This document shows positions 43,529 to 54,700 of a stretch of DNA of 64,000 bases, piece after piece; the first letter of the stretch is position 1, and every line of letters begins with the position of its first letter. The DNA is taken from the NCBI RefSeq assembly GCF_041381155.1, contig NC_091146.1:1-64000 (forward strand). The letters are read 5' to 3'. The notes beneath the pieces were generated by a model. The model worked only from the letters and a program-made list of their open reading frames with translations, was not told the DNA's origin and searched no databases. This DNA is from Argopecten irradians (lineage: Eukaryota; Mollusca; Bivalvia; Pectinida; Pectinidae). The position numbers were made by a program, and so were the translations under genes.

Positions 43529-44349
43529 AGGTCACCTGAGATGAAGTCTCCAGTGACCTAATCTAATTTTGCAGAGACTTTTCAAGGCCAAAGGTCAATC
43601 AAATTTGTGAATTATATGGTCCCCTAGGAACCTGAGGGTTGGGGCCAAAAGGGGTCAATTAGGCTAAAACTTCAACAATCTTCTTCTAAAATTCCAGAAA
43701 TAGTGGAATCAAATACTCTTCATAGATGGAATCACGTGGGGAGGGGGTCACGTTTACTATAGTTTATTTAGGTAAAAACACATTTTTGAGCATTATTTGG
43801 TCATTTGTAATAGAAAATGAATCAGAATTATCAGTATGAAATGGTCATTGAATCATATTAACATATTTTCTATAACTGACCCCCAGGGGCCTGAGGGATG
43901 GGGCTTAAATGGGTCAAATAGGATAGGCTTAAACTTCAAAAACCTTCATCTAAAATTCTGGAAATGGTAGAATCAAATACTCTTCATAGATGGAAAGGTC
44001 TTAAGGTCCTTTACAATAATTATGAATTTGGTTATTTGAACCTGGGGTCTCATGTTTTCCCCTCGGGAGGGGTCAAGTTTACTATAGTTTTTATAGGGAA
44101 AACACATTTTTGAACATTATTTGGTCATTTGTAATAGAAAATGAGTCAAATGTTGTCAGAATTATCAGTATGATATGGCCATTGAATCCTATTAACAAAT
44201 TTTCCATGATTGACCCCCAGGGGCCTGAGGAGTGGGTCCAAAAGGGGTTTCTTTTAATTCATTAATGCTTTTTAAAGATTTGAACCAACTTTGCAATGTT
44301 CTTTCTGTATCAGCACTCAGGTGACCATTAAGGCCTCTTGGGCCTCTTG
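43529..44349 (+). mobile_element. AGGTCACCTG-headed repeat, intact ends (copy 2)
   Basis: Head AGGTCACCTGAG (43529-43540); its exact inverse CTCAGGTGACC at 44316-44326; then ATTAAGGCCTCTTGGGCCTC and TTG. The clearest single example of an inverted head motif placed inside the 3' hairpin. Confidence 0.7.
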
Positions 44350-44590
44350 TTTTCTTCTGAACTGCATCCAATTTTACTATGAGATATTAGTCCATGGTTG
44401 GATATTACGTCAGTGATAGTAACCCCTGGAGTATTGAGGATGTAGCCAAAAATGATTTCTGCTAGCCTGTGATTGGTCAGTTTGTTTCTTCTGAAGTGGC
44501 TCCAATGTTACTATGAGATAGTCCAAGAGTGGATATTACGTCAGTGATAGTTACCCATGGAGTATTGAGGATGTAGCTTAAAAGGATTTT
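44350..44590. repeat. 130-bp block, two tandem copies
   Basis: Each contains GATATTACGTCAGTGATAGT, and the first ends CTGTGATTGGTCAG. The junction CAGTTTGTTTCTTC at about 44479-44492 is the empty site for the element at 14030-15409. Confidence 0.65.
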
Positions 44591-44787
44591 TTCATTTTTT
44601 AATTACATTCCTTTATTGGTGTTTTTATAGACAATCAATTATATTGTATCTTTCAGGTTAACTGCCAGTATATATTATACAATGAACTACCAAGGTTGTT
44701 TAAATAAATAACCTTGACCTTTATTCAAGGTCACAGGGGTCAAATAGACTAAAATCCTTAAATGACTTCAAGCTCTGGTATATTTTT

Positions 44788-45840
44788 AGGTCAGGAAGAT
44801 CTATTGTCATCATGCATCGTCCGTCATCGTGCGCCGTCCGCAGTCTGCAGTGCAAAAACTTTTTCATTCAAACGAAAGACCCAGGGTACTGATATTTTGC
44901 CTGTAGCATGCTGGGATGAAGAGCTACCAAGTTTGTTCAAATGAATGACCTTGACCTTCATTCAAGGTAACAGTGGTCAAAAAGGCTACAATCTTAAAAC
45001 AAATTCTTATCAAGAACCAAATGGCCCAGGGTACTGATATTGGGTCTGTGGCATGCTAGAGTGAATGGCTACCAAATTTGTTCAAACAGATGACCTTGAA
45101 TTTCATTCAAGGTCACAGGGGTCAAATAGGCTAAAATCTTTAAACGACTTTATGTGAATAACTAAGTAGCCTAGAGACCTGATATTGGGCCTGTGACATG
45201 CTGATATGAATGGCTACCAACTTTGTTCAAATGAAAGACAATGACCTTCATTGAAGGTCACAGGGGTCAAATAGGGTAAAATCTTTAAACGACCTCTTGT
45301 GAATAACTAAGAGGCCTAGAGATCTGATATTGGGTCTGTGGCATGCTAGAATGAATGGCTACCAAGTTTGTTCAAATGAAGGACCTTCACCTTCACTCAA
45401 GGTCACAGGGGTCAAAAAGGCTAAAATCTTTAAACGACTTCTTCTCAAGAACCAAAATGCCCAGGGTACTCATATTGGGTCTGTGGCATGCTTGGATGAA
45501 GGCTATCAAGTTTGTTCAAATAAATTGTCTTGACCTTCATTCAGGTCAAATAGACTAAAATCTTTTAAGGACTTCGTGTGAATAACTTAATGGCCTATAG
45601 AGACCTGATATTGAGCCTGTAACATGAATGACTACCTTGAGACTGGAAATTGGATTTGCAGCATGGTGGGGATCAAGGGACCTTCATTCATGGTCTAATT
45701 CATTAAATATATCAGGACCTGGACTTCTTCTAATAAATTATTTCTTTTTGGATTGCCTTAACTGTGTGCCACTACTTTATTCTTTGATGTGTTGTATTGT
45801 GCCAATAGTCAGATGACCGTTAAGGCCCATCGGCCTCTTG
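44788..45840 (+). mobile_element. Hairpin-tailed element, TTCATTCAAGGTC family, complete
   Basis: The head AGGTCAGGAAGATC is followed by CATCGTCCGTCATCGTGCGC. About six units of roughly 145 bp follow (CTTGACCTTCATTCAAGGTC, then CAAATAGGCTAAAATCTTTA). Near the end come AGATGACC and GTTAAGGCCC-AT-CGGCCTCTTG. Copy 1 reads GGTATATTTTCCATAACC at about 15845-15862, the empty site, so the insertion is in a T run with no target duplication. Confidence 0.7.
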
Positions 45841-45949
45841 TTCATAACCTAATAGAATTGGTCCCGTTTAAGGGTAACAAAAAGAGTTATCTTCCCTTTC
45901 TCTTCTCTTCATTTCATCCGCGACACTCCTTCAGGTGTCGCCCAACTAG

Positions 45950-46893
45950 TATAGAGGTAAATCCTTTAAATCGCTACTAGTCATAGAGTTCTGAATGGAA
46001 TGTAACCAAATTTGGCCACAAACATCCTTGGGGGAAGGGGAACAGAACTTGTATAAATTTTGGCTCTGGTCCCTTGGGGGCAGGAGGGGCGGGGCCCAAT
46101 AGGGGAAATAGAGGTAAATCCTTTAAATCGCTACTAGTCATAGAGTTCTGAATGGAATGTAACCAAATTTGGCCACAAACATCCTTGGGGGAAGGGGAAC
46201 AGAACTTGTATAAATTTTGGCTCTGGTCCCCCGGGGGCAGGAGGGGCGGGGCCCAATAGGGGAAATAGAGGTAAATCCTTTAAATCGCTACTAGTCATAG
46301 AGTTCTACATGGATTGTAACCAAATTTGGCCACAAACATCCTTGGGAGAAGGGAAACAGAACTTGTATAAATTTTGGCTCTGACCCCCCAGGGGCAGGAG
46401 GGCGGGGCCCAATAGGGGAAATAGAGGTAAATCCATTAAATCGCTACTAGTCATAGAGTTCTACATGAATTGTAACCAAATTTGGCCACAAACATCCTTA
46501 GGAGAAGGGAAACAGAACTTGTATAAATTTTGGCTCTGGTCCCTCGGGGGCAGGAGGGGCGGGGCCCAATAGGGGAAATAGAGGTAAATCCTTTAAATCG
46601 CTACTTGTCCTAGAGTTCTGCATGGATCGTAACCAAAATTAGCCACAAACATCCTTGGGGGAAGGGGAACAGAACTTGTATAAATTTTGGCTCTGGTCCC
46701 TCGGGGGCAGGAGGGGCGGGGCCCAATAGGGGAAATAGAGGTAAATTCTATAAATCGCTACTTGTCCTAGAGTTCTGCATGGATTGTAACCAAATTTGGC
46801 CACAAACATCCTTGGGGGAAGGGGAACAGAATTTGTATAAATTTTGGCTCTGATCCCCCAGGGGCAGGAGGGGTGGGGCCTAATAGGGGATTT
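45950..46893. repeat. 156-bp tandem array, right half (six units)
   Basis: Unit starts at 45954, 46111, 46268, 46424, 46581 and 46738. The G-rich linker (CAGGAGGGGCGGGGCCCAAT) is the most constant part. Confidence 0.85.
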
Positions 46894-47198
46894 AGAGGTT
46901 AATATTAAAATTACTTCAGAAAAGAAACAATGAAACTGTATTCAGAACATTACTTGGCATTACAAACCAGGTGAGCGATACAGGCCCTCTGGGCCTCTTG
47001 TCTTAGGAAATGAGTCAAACTTGGTTATAATTATTAGCCTGAGATAGCATTTTAATATCATTTCCATATTCGTCCTGACCGACCCCCTGGGGGCAGAGGG
47101 ATGGGGCCAAAAGGGGCAAGTAGGCTAAAACTTCAAAAAACTTCCTCTTAAATTCTGAAAATGGTAGAATCAAATACGCTTTATAGATGGAAAGGTCT

Positions 47199-47337
47199 TA
47201 AAGGCCCACTACCTTTCCGGAGCAAAATTTAAAGGTTTCTAAAAATCATAAATAACATAAGAAAATATATACGGATGGCCTAAGATGAGGTTACAACGCC
47301 AAACATATGCAAGTTATCCTGCGTAATATATGATAAC
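47199..47337. repeat. Host repeat interrupted by the LTR element
   Basis: AAGGCCCACTACCTTTCCGG begins a repeat that continues past the LTR element: TATATGATAAC at 47327-47337 rejoins ATTGGGTTTCATCC at 51497. Confidence 0.5.
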
Positions 47338-47831
47338 TGAAGTATTCTTTTCTTTGTGTTCTGTGTGTCCTCTTTAAAGCTGGTGTGGTGTGTTGTTGTT
47401 GTTAAGTTGAGTATAAGTCAAATGCTGAGTTGTGGTTTCAGTGCTTTATTCCGCATGGCAAAGTATGGCCCAGTACTCATGGTCGAGTACTGGGGGAAAG
47501 TTGACACTGTTAACTTGTGAAATCTTTGTTTATATAGAGGTACATGGACATTCAACATCAATCAGTTTTATAATAAATGTCAGAGTACATATCCTTCTTA
47601 AGTAATCTGACCACTTCTTGTCACGAATACGCACTTAAGTAATAGTGTATCGAAATCTGTTGACTTGGTCATGATAGCTACAAGGCATATACATATAACC
47701 GTCTATAACCGTCTGGTTACTGCGACCTGATGCCTAAGGCTATATGTGTACCTATAGTAGACTAAGTGTATTCATTGAATTATACATAAAGTTAATTTTC
47801 TAAATATTTAACATTTCCATATAATGGCACA
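47338..47831 (-). repeat. 3' LTR (left copy)
   Basis: On the minus strand it starts TGTGCCATTATATGG and ends AAGAATACTTCA. TATATAA-type motif at 47529-47540, poly(A) signal complement at 47445-47450. Confidence 0.85.
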
Positions 47832-48622
47832 TTCGTCTCTATGTTATAAATTATAACAATTTAGCTATAAATTGGTATAATATATTATGAAATTTTCTAA
47901 ATATTTAACATTTCCATACTCTATATTATTGTCATTATAAATTATGACAATTATATCCTATATTAAAGAATTTCAAAACTTTTGTACAAACAACATATGT
48001 GTGTAAATAGCATACCATGATATTAAGATTTTAAAATGAGAATAAGAATAATATACTCTTCCAAATCATTTCCAATATTTTGAAAATGAAATATATACAT
48101 CATAAAACATAATTGATTATGATAACATAGTGAAAGGAAAACTTCATTTGAACAACATACATTATAGTATGTAAAACGTAGTAAACATATGAAATGTGAA
48201 AACACAGTATTCAAATATAAAAACAACTTTAAAATGTCAAACGTAGATATATAAATGTTTATCATATGCTGCACGTGATGAAATTTAATGGGTGTTGACA
48301 ACGATGTACAACCATCTTGAAATCAACGATGAAATCTCGCACAACAAGGCTGAGAAAAATAAAATGAATGAGTTCCATTAAAATGTTAAATATAAATTGA
48401 GTGTAGTAGTGGATCCTCTTCGGAGATGAAAATATAACACATGTTTCCCCTGGCATTAGACTGCATCAGGTATTTCCAAATCCGTTGAGTCTGTAGGTGA
48501 TGAATGTTGATGTGTTGATGTGGTATGTTGATGCTCATGTCTTCGAGTACAGAGATATAATATAAAATGTGCGTGAAATAACACGTCACAATCTCTGTAC
48601 TCTGACATAGCCTGGCATAGTC

Positions 48623-49039
48623 CTAATTTACGATAACAACCTGGTGAGGAATCACATCAGGGGGACTATCCAGAAGATGTAAAATATGTTTGATGTGTTG
48701 GTATTGATGTAGAAGTTTCTTCCATGAATGTTGAAAATGTAGTAAAATGTTGTAAAAGTTTCTTCGATGAAGATGTGTAGAAATGGAACTCTGATGACTA
48801 AATGATACGGCATACACAAACAAGTCAATACACAACGAAGACAATTTAAAGTCAAAAGTATACTGGATTACTGCATATCCTCTTCTATCACTGGAGGCTG
48901 TACTAAAGATGATTTTTCTGTGGCTTGGATGAAGATTTTTCACTTTTGAATCAAGAGCGACAAGTTTTGATAGATTTGCCTTTTCACTCTTTTCTTTGCA
49001 AATAATTGTACCAATCACAAATACTACTAATAATACCAT
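48623..49039 (-). CDS. Unassigned open frame inside the LTR element
   Basis: 138 codons with a hydrophobic start (MVLLVVFVIGTIIC) that could be a signal or membrane segment, then a basic stretch KEKSEKANLSKLVALDSKVK. I find no retroelement motif (no CCHC knuckle, protease or polymerase block) and no family resemblance. It lies in the sense orientation of the element. It may be chance, since the region is AT-rich and partly low complexity. Confidence 0.2.
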   Translation of the reverse strand: MVLLVVFVIGTIICKEKSEKANLSKLVALDSKVKNLHPSHRKIIFSTASSDRRGYAVIQYTFDFKLSSLCIDLFVYAVSFSHQSSISTHLHRRNFYNILLHFQHSWKKLLHQYQHIKHILHLLDSPPDVIPHQVVIVN

Positions 49040-49641
49040 GACATCACCAGAAATACAGAAAAACTATTTTGAAGAATAAAAGATAATAAATTAATCACTA
49101 AATAACTTTATACGTATCAATAAAGAGTTGTATTATGATTGTTTATTTGTCATAGAGACAATGGGACCTGTCATGTAACATTTTAACTACTAATTAGTTT
49201 GTATTTCATCTGGTAGAAAAAAAATATCCAAAAGTATATATATTGTAATGTGTTAAAGAAAACAATTAATTCAAAACAAACCATCATGAACTTGTAGTGT
49301 TCTATTGGCCTATATAAACTGCTGTTGTGAATAGTATAAAAATAAACATGTAAACTGCGCTTTCAAGCGTTAAAATTAATATAACCGTATGTAAAATGTA
49401 ACAATATAGTTGTCTCTTTATCTACGGGTATTATCTACGGGTAAAACATTTGATACTTATAACAATTTCATATATGCAACACTTATTGGATAATCATTAC
49501 TTATTAATCAATAATTATTTCTTTATGCTGCAAAAACACAGATATTGAATATGTGCAAACTATATGAAAACATAACAAAAGTATAGCATACATGTATAGT
49601 TTATGAGTTACTTTCCTTACATTTCTTTTTTTTAACACTGT

Positions 49642-49676
<35 letters not shown>

Positions 49677-50998
49677 TTTAAGTAAGTAATTATGTGAATT
49701 GTGTTAGATAAAATGTATATGTTTTGTTGTACACGAGAAAAAATATACCTATACCTGAAAAATTTCATAAAAATGTGTAAGTAAATATATATAATCAATG
49801 TTACTTTATTGATTCGATTAGCTTAACCTTGCATATGATTGGATTGGAATGCTTTAGGGGAAAAAACCTATAAAACTTATGTATCAGCTAATATGTACTA
49901 ATTCCGACCTCGATGACATGTTCACGATATGTTATTGCCATAGGGTAAATGACAAGTAATTAGTAAAGCGTCTGGCCGACGTACGTACTTGCGGCTTAAC
50001 TCAGACATGATGCATTCTAGATGACCACTCATCAAAGAAAGTTCCATAAGTCTAATAGTTGTATATGTAAAATGAATAATGTAGGAGAAAACTATTAAAA
50101 ATAAAACCTTGCATTCAATTGCACCAGGTAATACTTTCCTCCAATAATGAAATAAATAATATAATCATCATGTGTATTATGTCGTATGAAAATATTGTTA
50201 TGTATATAAAAAGTATAATGTACGTATTACGTTATATGAGGATATCAGAGCAACTACAAATTAACGTGTGTGTTTAATCACATCACTACTCTGCCCCTAA
50301 CATAATAAATGAAAAGTTACTAAGACATATATTTCTCCGTGAGTAATCACGTGAGATAAAACTTCCCATTAGGTAAAAATATGTAAAATGTGTATTTGTG
50401 TAATAGAAAAATAGTATATATATAAACATTAAGGAACCTTCTTGAATATGTGATAAAAAACAATCGACCTAATTCATGAACATGTCACTGGAGAGAAATA
50501 GTAGAATCAGTGAAAAAAATGATAAAACAGTGTATATGTTAAATGTGGCAACTTATCATAGTAAAACAAAATATCTAGCAAGGTTATTAATAAATTTATA
50601 GAATCAAACATTTCCATAACAAAATGATGAGTTGTTTATTTTGGTGTATATGTGTGCGTTAGGTGTATTTATGTGGTCAACTCCCTGTGGTGCATGTCTG
50701 TGTTTTTGTGTACGTTTTATGTGTGTATTTCAAAGTAAATTTACATACTGCTTTAGTTCATAAAATTTACTTTATATATAAAGTTAACAATAATTCTCAC
50801 TAAGAATGTATGGTTCTCAGTGGTGAAATAGCCATGGTAAAACGGTAATATGATTTTGTGCAAGGAAAAATTTGTGGTACAAATAATTGCTTTTAAAAGA
50901 GTTTAGACAAATCCACGTACCTGTGAACCAATGATCGTTAGTGGCAGTAGTTTCGTGAAGTGTCCAAACCCAGGTTGTTTTTCTCTGCACAGCGCCAG

Positions 50999-51492
50999 TG
51001 AAGTATTCTTTTCTTTGCGTTCTGTGTGTCCTCTTTAAAGCTGGTGTGGTGTGTTGTTGTTAGTAAGTTGAGTATAAGTCAAATGCTGAGTTGTGGTTTC
51101 AGTGCTTTATTCCGCATGGCAAAGTATGGCCCAGTACTCATGGTCGAGTACTGGGGGAAAGTTGACACTGTTAACTTGTGAAATCTTTGTTTATATAGAG
51201 GTACATGGACATTCAACATCAATCAGTTTTATAATAAATGTCAGAGTACATATCCTTCTTAAGTAATCTGACCACTTCTTGTCACGAATACGCACTTAAG
51301 TAATAGTGTATCGAAATCTGTTGACTTGGTCATGATAGCTACAAGGCATATACATATAACCGTCTATAACCGTCTGGTTACTGCGACCTGATGCCTAAGG
51401 CTATATGTGTACCTATAGTAGACTAAGTGTATTCATTGAATTATACATAAAGTTAATTTTCTAAATATTTAACATTTCCATATAATGGCACA
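50999..51492 (-). repeat. 5' LTR (right copy)
   Basis: Same as the left copy apart from one substitution near its plus-strand start (TTGCGTTC against TTGTGTTC) and a two-base change in the GTTGTT run. TATA-type box at about 51190-51200; poly(A) signal complement at 51106-51111. Confidence 0.85.
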
Positions 51493-51496
51493 TAAC

Positions 51497-51709
51497 ATTG
51501 GGTTTCATCCCGCTATTTTGCCTTCTGCTGCAGTGATAATCAACTACCACGCGGTATTTAGCACGACGGTGGGAAACATAAGACGACCCGCGTTATGAAA
51601 ATTAACATTTTATTTATCTAAATTAAATTGTTCAGAAGGTGATGATATAGTTAGCACATACTGGTAAGTTGACCAACTTATGCGACTCTATAAAAGCTAC
51701 ACATGATCA
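51497..51709. other. Host sequence between the LTR element and the satellite
   Basis: It continues the repeat begun at 47199; no gene. Confidence 0.45.
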
Positions 51710-54700
51710 ATCTGTTGTCATTTACTAAACCACAACAGATACAACCAGATATATACACTCTACACCTTGTATTCTGGTCCTATCTGTTGTCATTTACTAA
51801 ACCACAACAGATACAACCAGATATACACTCTACACCTTGTATTCTGGTCCTATCTGTTGTCATTTACTAAACCACAACAGATACAACCAGATATACACTC
51901 TACACCTTGTATTCTGGTCCTATCTGTTGTCATTTACTAAACCACAACAGATACAACCAGATATACACTCTACACCTTGTATTCTGGTCCTATCTGTTGT
52001 CATTTACTAAACCACAACAGATACAACCAGATATACACTCTACACCTTGTATTCTGGTCCTATCTGTTGTCATTTACTAAACCACAACAGATACAACCAG
52101 ATATAACACTCTACACCTTGTATTCTGGTCCTATCTGTTGTCATTTACTAAACCACAACAGATACAACCAGATATATACACTCTACACCTTGTATTCTGG
52201 TCCTATCTGTTGTCATTTACTAAACCACAACAGATACAACCAGATATACACCCAACACCTTGTATTCTGGTCCTATCTGTTGTCATTTACTAAACCACAA
52301 CAGATACAACCGATATACACTCTACACCTTGTATTCTGGTCCTATCTGTTGTCATTTTACTAAACCACAACAGATACAACCAGATATACACTCTACACCT
52401 TGTATTCTGGTCCTATCTGTTGTCATTTACTAAACCACAACAGATACAACCAGATATACTCTACACCTTGTATTCTGGTCCTATCTGTTGTCATTTACTA
52501 AACCACAACAGATACAACCAGATATACACTCTACACCTTGTATTCTGGTCCTATCTGTTGTCATTTACTAAACCACAACAGATACAACCAGATATACACT
52601 CTACACCTTGTATTCTGGTCCTATCTGTTGTTTTTACTAAACCACAACAGATACAACCAGATATACACTCTACACCTTGTATTCTGGTCCTATCTGTTGT
52701 CATTTACTAACAACAACAGATACAACCAGATATACACTCTACACCTTGTATTCTGGTCCTATCTGTTGTCATTTACTAAACCACAACAGATACAACCAGA
52801 TATACACTCTACACCTTGTATTCTGGTCCTATCTGTTGTCATTTACTAAACCACAACAGATACAACCAGATATACACTCTACACCTTGTATTCTGGTCCT
52901 ATCTGTTGTCATTTACTAAACCACAACAGATACAACCAGATATACACTCTACACCTTGTATTCTGGTCCTATCTGTTGTCATTTACTAAACCACAACAGA
53001 TACAACCAGATATACACTCTACACCTTGTATTCTGGTCCTATCTGTTGTCATTTACTAAACCACAACAGATACAACCAGATATACACTCTACACCTTGTA
53101 TTCTGGTCCTATCTGTTGTCATTTACTAAACCACAACAGATACAACCAGATATACACTCTACACCTTGTATTTGGTCCTATCTGTTGTCATTTACTAAAC
53201 CACAACAGATACAACCAGATATACACACTCTACACCTTGTATTCTGGTCCTATCTGTTGTCATTTACTAAACACAACAGATACATACAACCAGATATACA
53301 CCACACCTTGTATTCTGGTCCTATCTGTTGTCATTTACTAAACCACAACAGATACAACCAGATATACACTCTACACCTTGTATTCTGGTCCTATCTGTTG
53401 TCATTTACTAAACCACAACAGATACAACCAGATATACACTCTACACCTTGTATTCTGGTCCTATCTGTTGTCATTTACTAAACCACAACAGATACAACCA
53501 GATATACACTCTACACCTTGTATTCTGGTCCTATCTGTTGTCATTTACTAAACCACAACAGATACAACCAGATATACACTCTACACCTTGTATTCTGGTC
53601 CTATCTGTTGTCATTTACTAAACCACAACAGATACAACCAGATATATACACTCTACACCTTGTATTCTGGTCCTATCTGTTGTCATTTACTACTAAACCA
53701 CAACAGATACAACCAGATATACACTCTACACCTTGTATTCTGGTCCTATCTGTTGTCATTTACTAAACCACAACAGATACAACCAGATATACACTCTACA
53801 CCTTGTATTCTGGTCCTATCTGTTGTCATTTACTAAACCACAACAGATACAACCAGATATACACTCTACACCTTGTATTCTGGTCCTATCTGTTGTCATT
53901 TACTAAACCACAACAGATACAACCAGATATACACTCTACACCTTGTATTCTGGTCCTATCTGTTGTCATTTACTAAACCACAACAGATACAACCAGATAT
54001 ACACTCTACACCTTGTATTCTGGTCCTATCTGTTGTCATTTACTAAACCACAACAGATACAACCAGATATACACTCTACACCTTGTATTCTGGTCCTATC
54101 TGTTGTCATTTACTAAACCACAACAGATACAACCAGATATACACTCTACACCTTGTATTCTGGTCCTATCTGTTGTCATTTACTAAACCACAACAGATAC
54201 AACCAGATATACACTCTACACCTTGTATTCTGGTCCTATCTGTTGTCATTTACTAAACCACAACAGATACAACCAGATATAACTCTACACCTTGTATTCT
54301 GGTCCTATCTGTTGTCATTTACTAAACCACAACAGATACAACCAGATATACAATCTACACCTTGTATTCTGGTCCTATCTGTTGTCATTTACTAAACCAC
54401 AACAGATACAACCAGATATACACTCTACACCTTGTATTCTGGTCCTATCTGTTGTCATTTACTAAACCTCAACAGATACAACCAGATATACACTCTACAC
54501 CTTGTATTCTGGTCCTATCTGTTGTCATTTACTAAACCACAACAGATACAACCAGATATACACTCTACACCTTGTATTCTGGTCCTATCTGTTGTCATTT
54601 ACTAAACCACAACGATACAACCAGATATACACTCTACACCTTGTATTCTGGTCCTATCTGTTGTCATTTACTAAACCACAACAGATACAACCAGATATAC

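Larger units (their letters stand above)
38272..45949 (+). mobile_element. Large Helitron/Helentron-like unit, copy 2 (7.7 kb)
   Basis: It starts TATGAAATGAAGAG; the inverse CTCTTCATTTCA lies at 45905-45916, followed by the hairpin GCGACAC (45920-45926)/GTGTCGC (45935-45941) and CTAG (45946-45949). The left flank ends in A and the right flank starts with T, the Helitron target, and the flanks rejoin into an intact 156-bp array junction. Private insertions relative to copy 1 are about 40110-41166, 42730-42872, about 43150-43240 and 44788-45840. No Rep/helicase coding sequence is visible. A long near-palindrome, AACTCTGTTATAACAGAGTT, lies just inside the 5' end (about 38297-38316). Confidence 0.72.
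37767..47000 (+). mobile_element. Hairpin-tailed element with 156-bp units, split by an insertion
   Basis: The head region (GCTCAATTTTATGTCATGGC, then GGCGTCCGGCGTCCGTCAAC) leads into units with CCTTTAAATCGCTACTAGTC and ACCAAATTTGGCCACAAACA. Three units lie at about 37806-38271 and six (155-157 bp) at 45950-46893. The tail is GGTGAGCGATACAGGCCCTC then TGGGCCTCTTG at 47000; TGAGC in the tail is the inverse of GCTCA in the head. The two array halves join at GGGGATATAGAGG, a junction found intact at 37955-37965, so the array was continuous before the large unit inserted. Confidence 0.7.
37046..47198 (+). mobile_element. AGGTCACC-headed repeat, outermost shell of a nest
   Basis: The head is a perfect palindrome TAGGTCACC-T-GGTGACCTA (37046-37064), followed by CGTCGTCCGTCGTCCG. 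The body to about 37766 has GACCCCCAGGGGCC and GAGCATT...GGTCATTTG units. The same body resumes at 47001 (TTAGGAAATGAGTCAAACTT) and runs to about 47198, where it is cut off. Between the two halves lies the element 37767-47000, which in turn contains the large unit 38272-45949. Confidence 0.55.
47338..51492 (-). mobile_element. Non-autonomous LTR retrotransposon (4.2 kb)
   Basis: Two direct 494-bp repeats bound the element (47338-47831, 50999-51492), each TG...CA, with TAAC outside both ends. Orientation is minus: each LTR has a TATATAA-type box and, about 80 bp further along in that direction, AATAAA; a possible primer site TGGCGCTGTGCAGAG lies one base inside the 5' LTR, and a purine-rich AGAGACGAA lies just before the 3' LTR. 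The 3.2 kb interior has no gag or pol motif, so it depends on enzymes from elsewhere. A donor-like CAG/GTACGT follows the leader (near 50920). The LTRs differ at about three bases. Confidence 0.85.

Noticed and set aside
47832..50998. Hidden gag-pol in the LTR element
   Set aside because: No CCHC, protease, reverse transcriptase or integrase motif was seen in any frame; the longest sense frame is an unassigned 138 codons.
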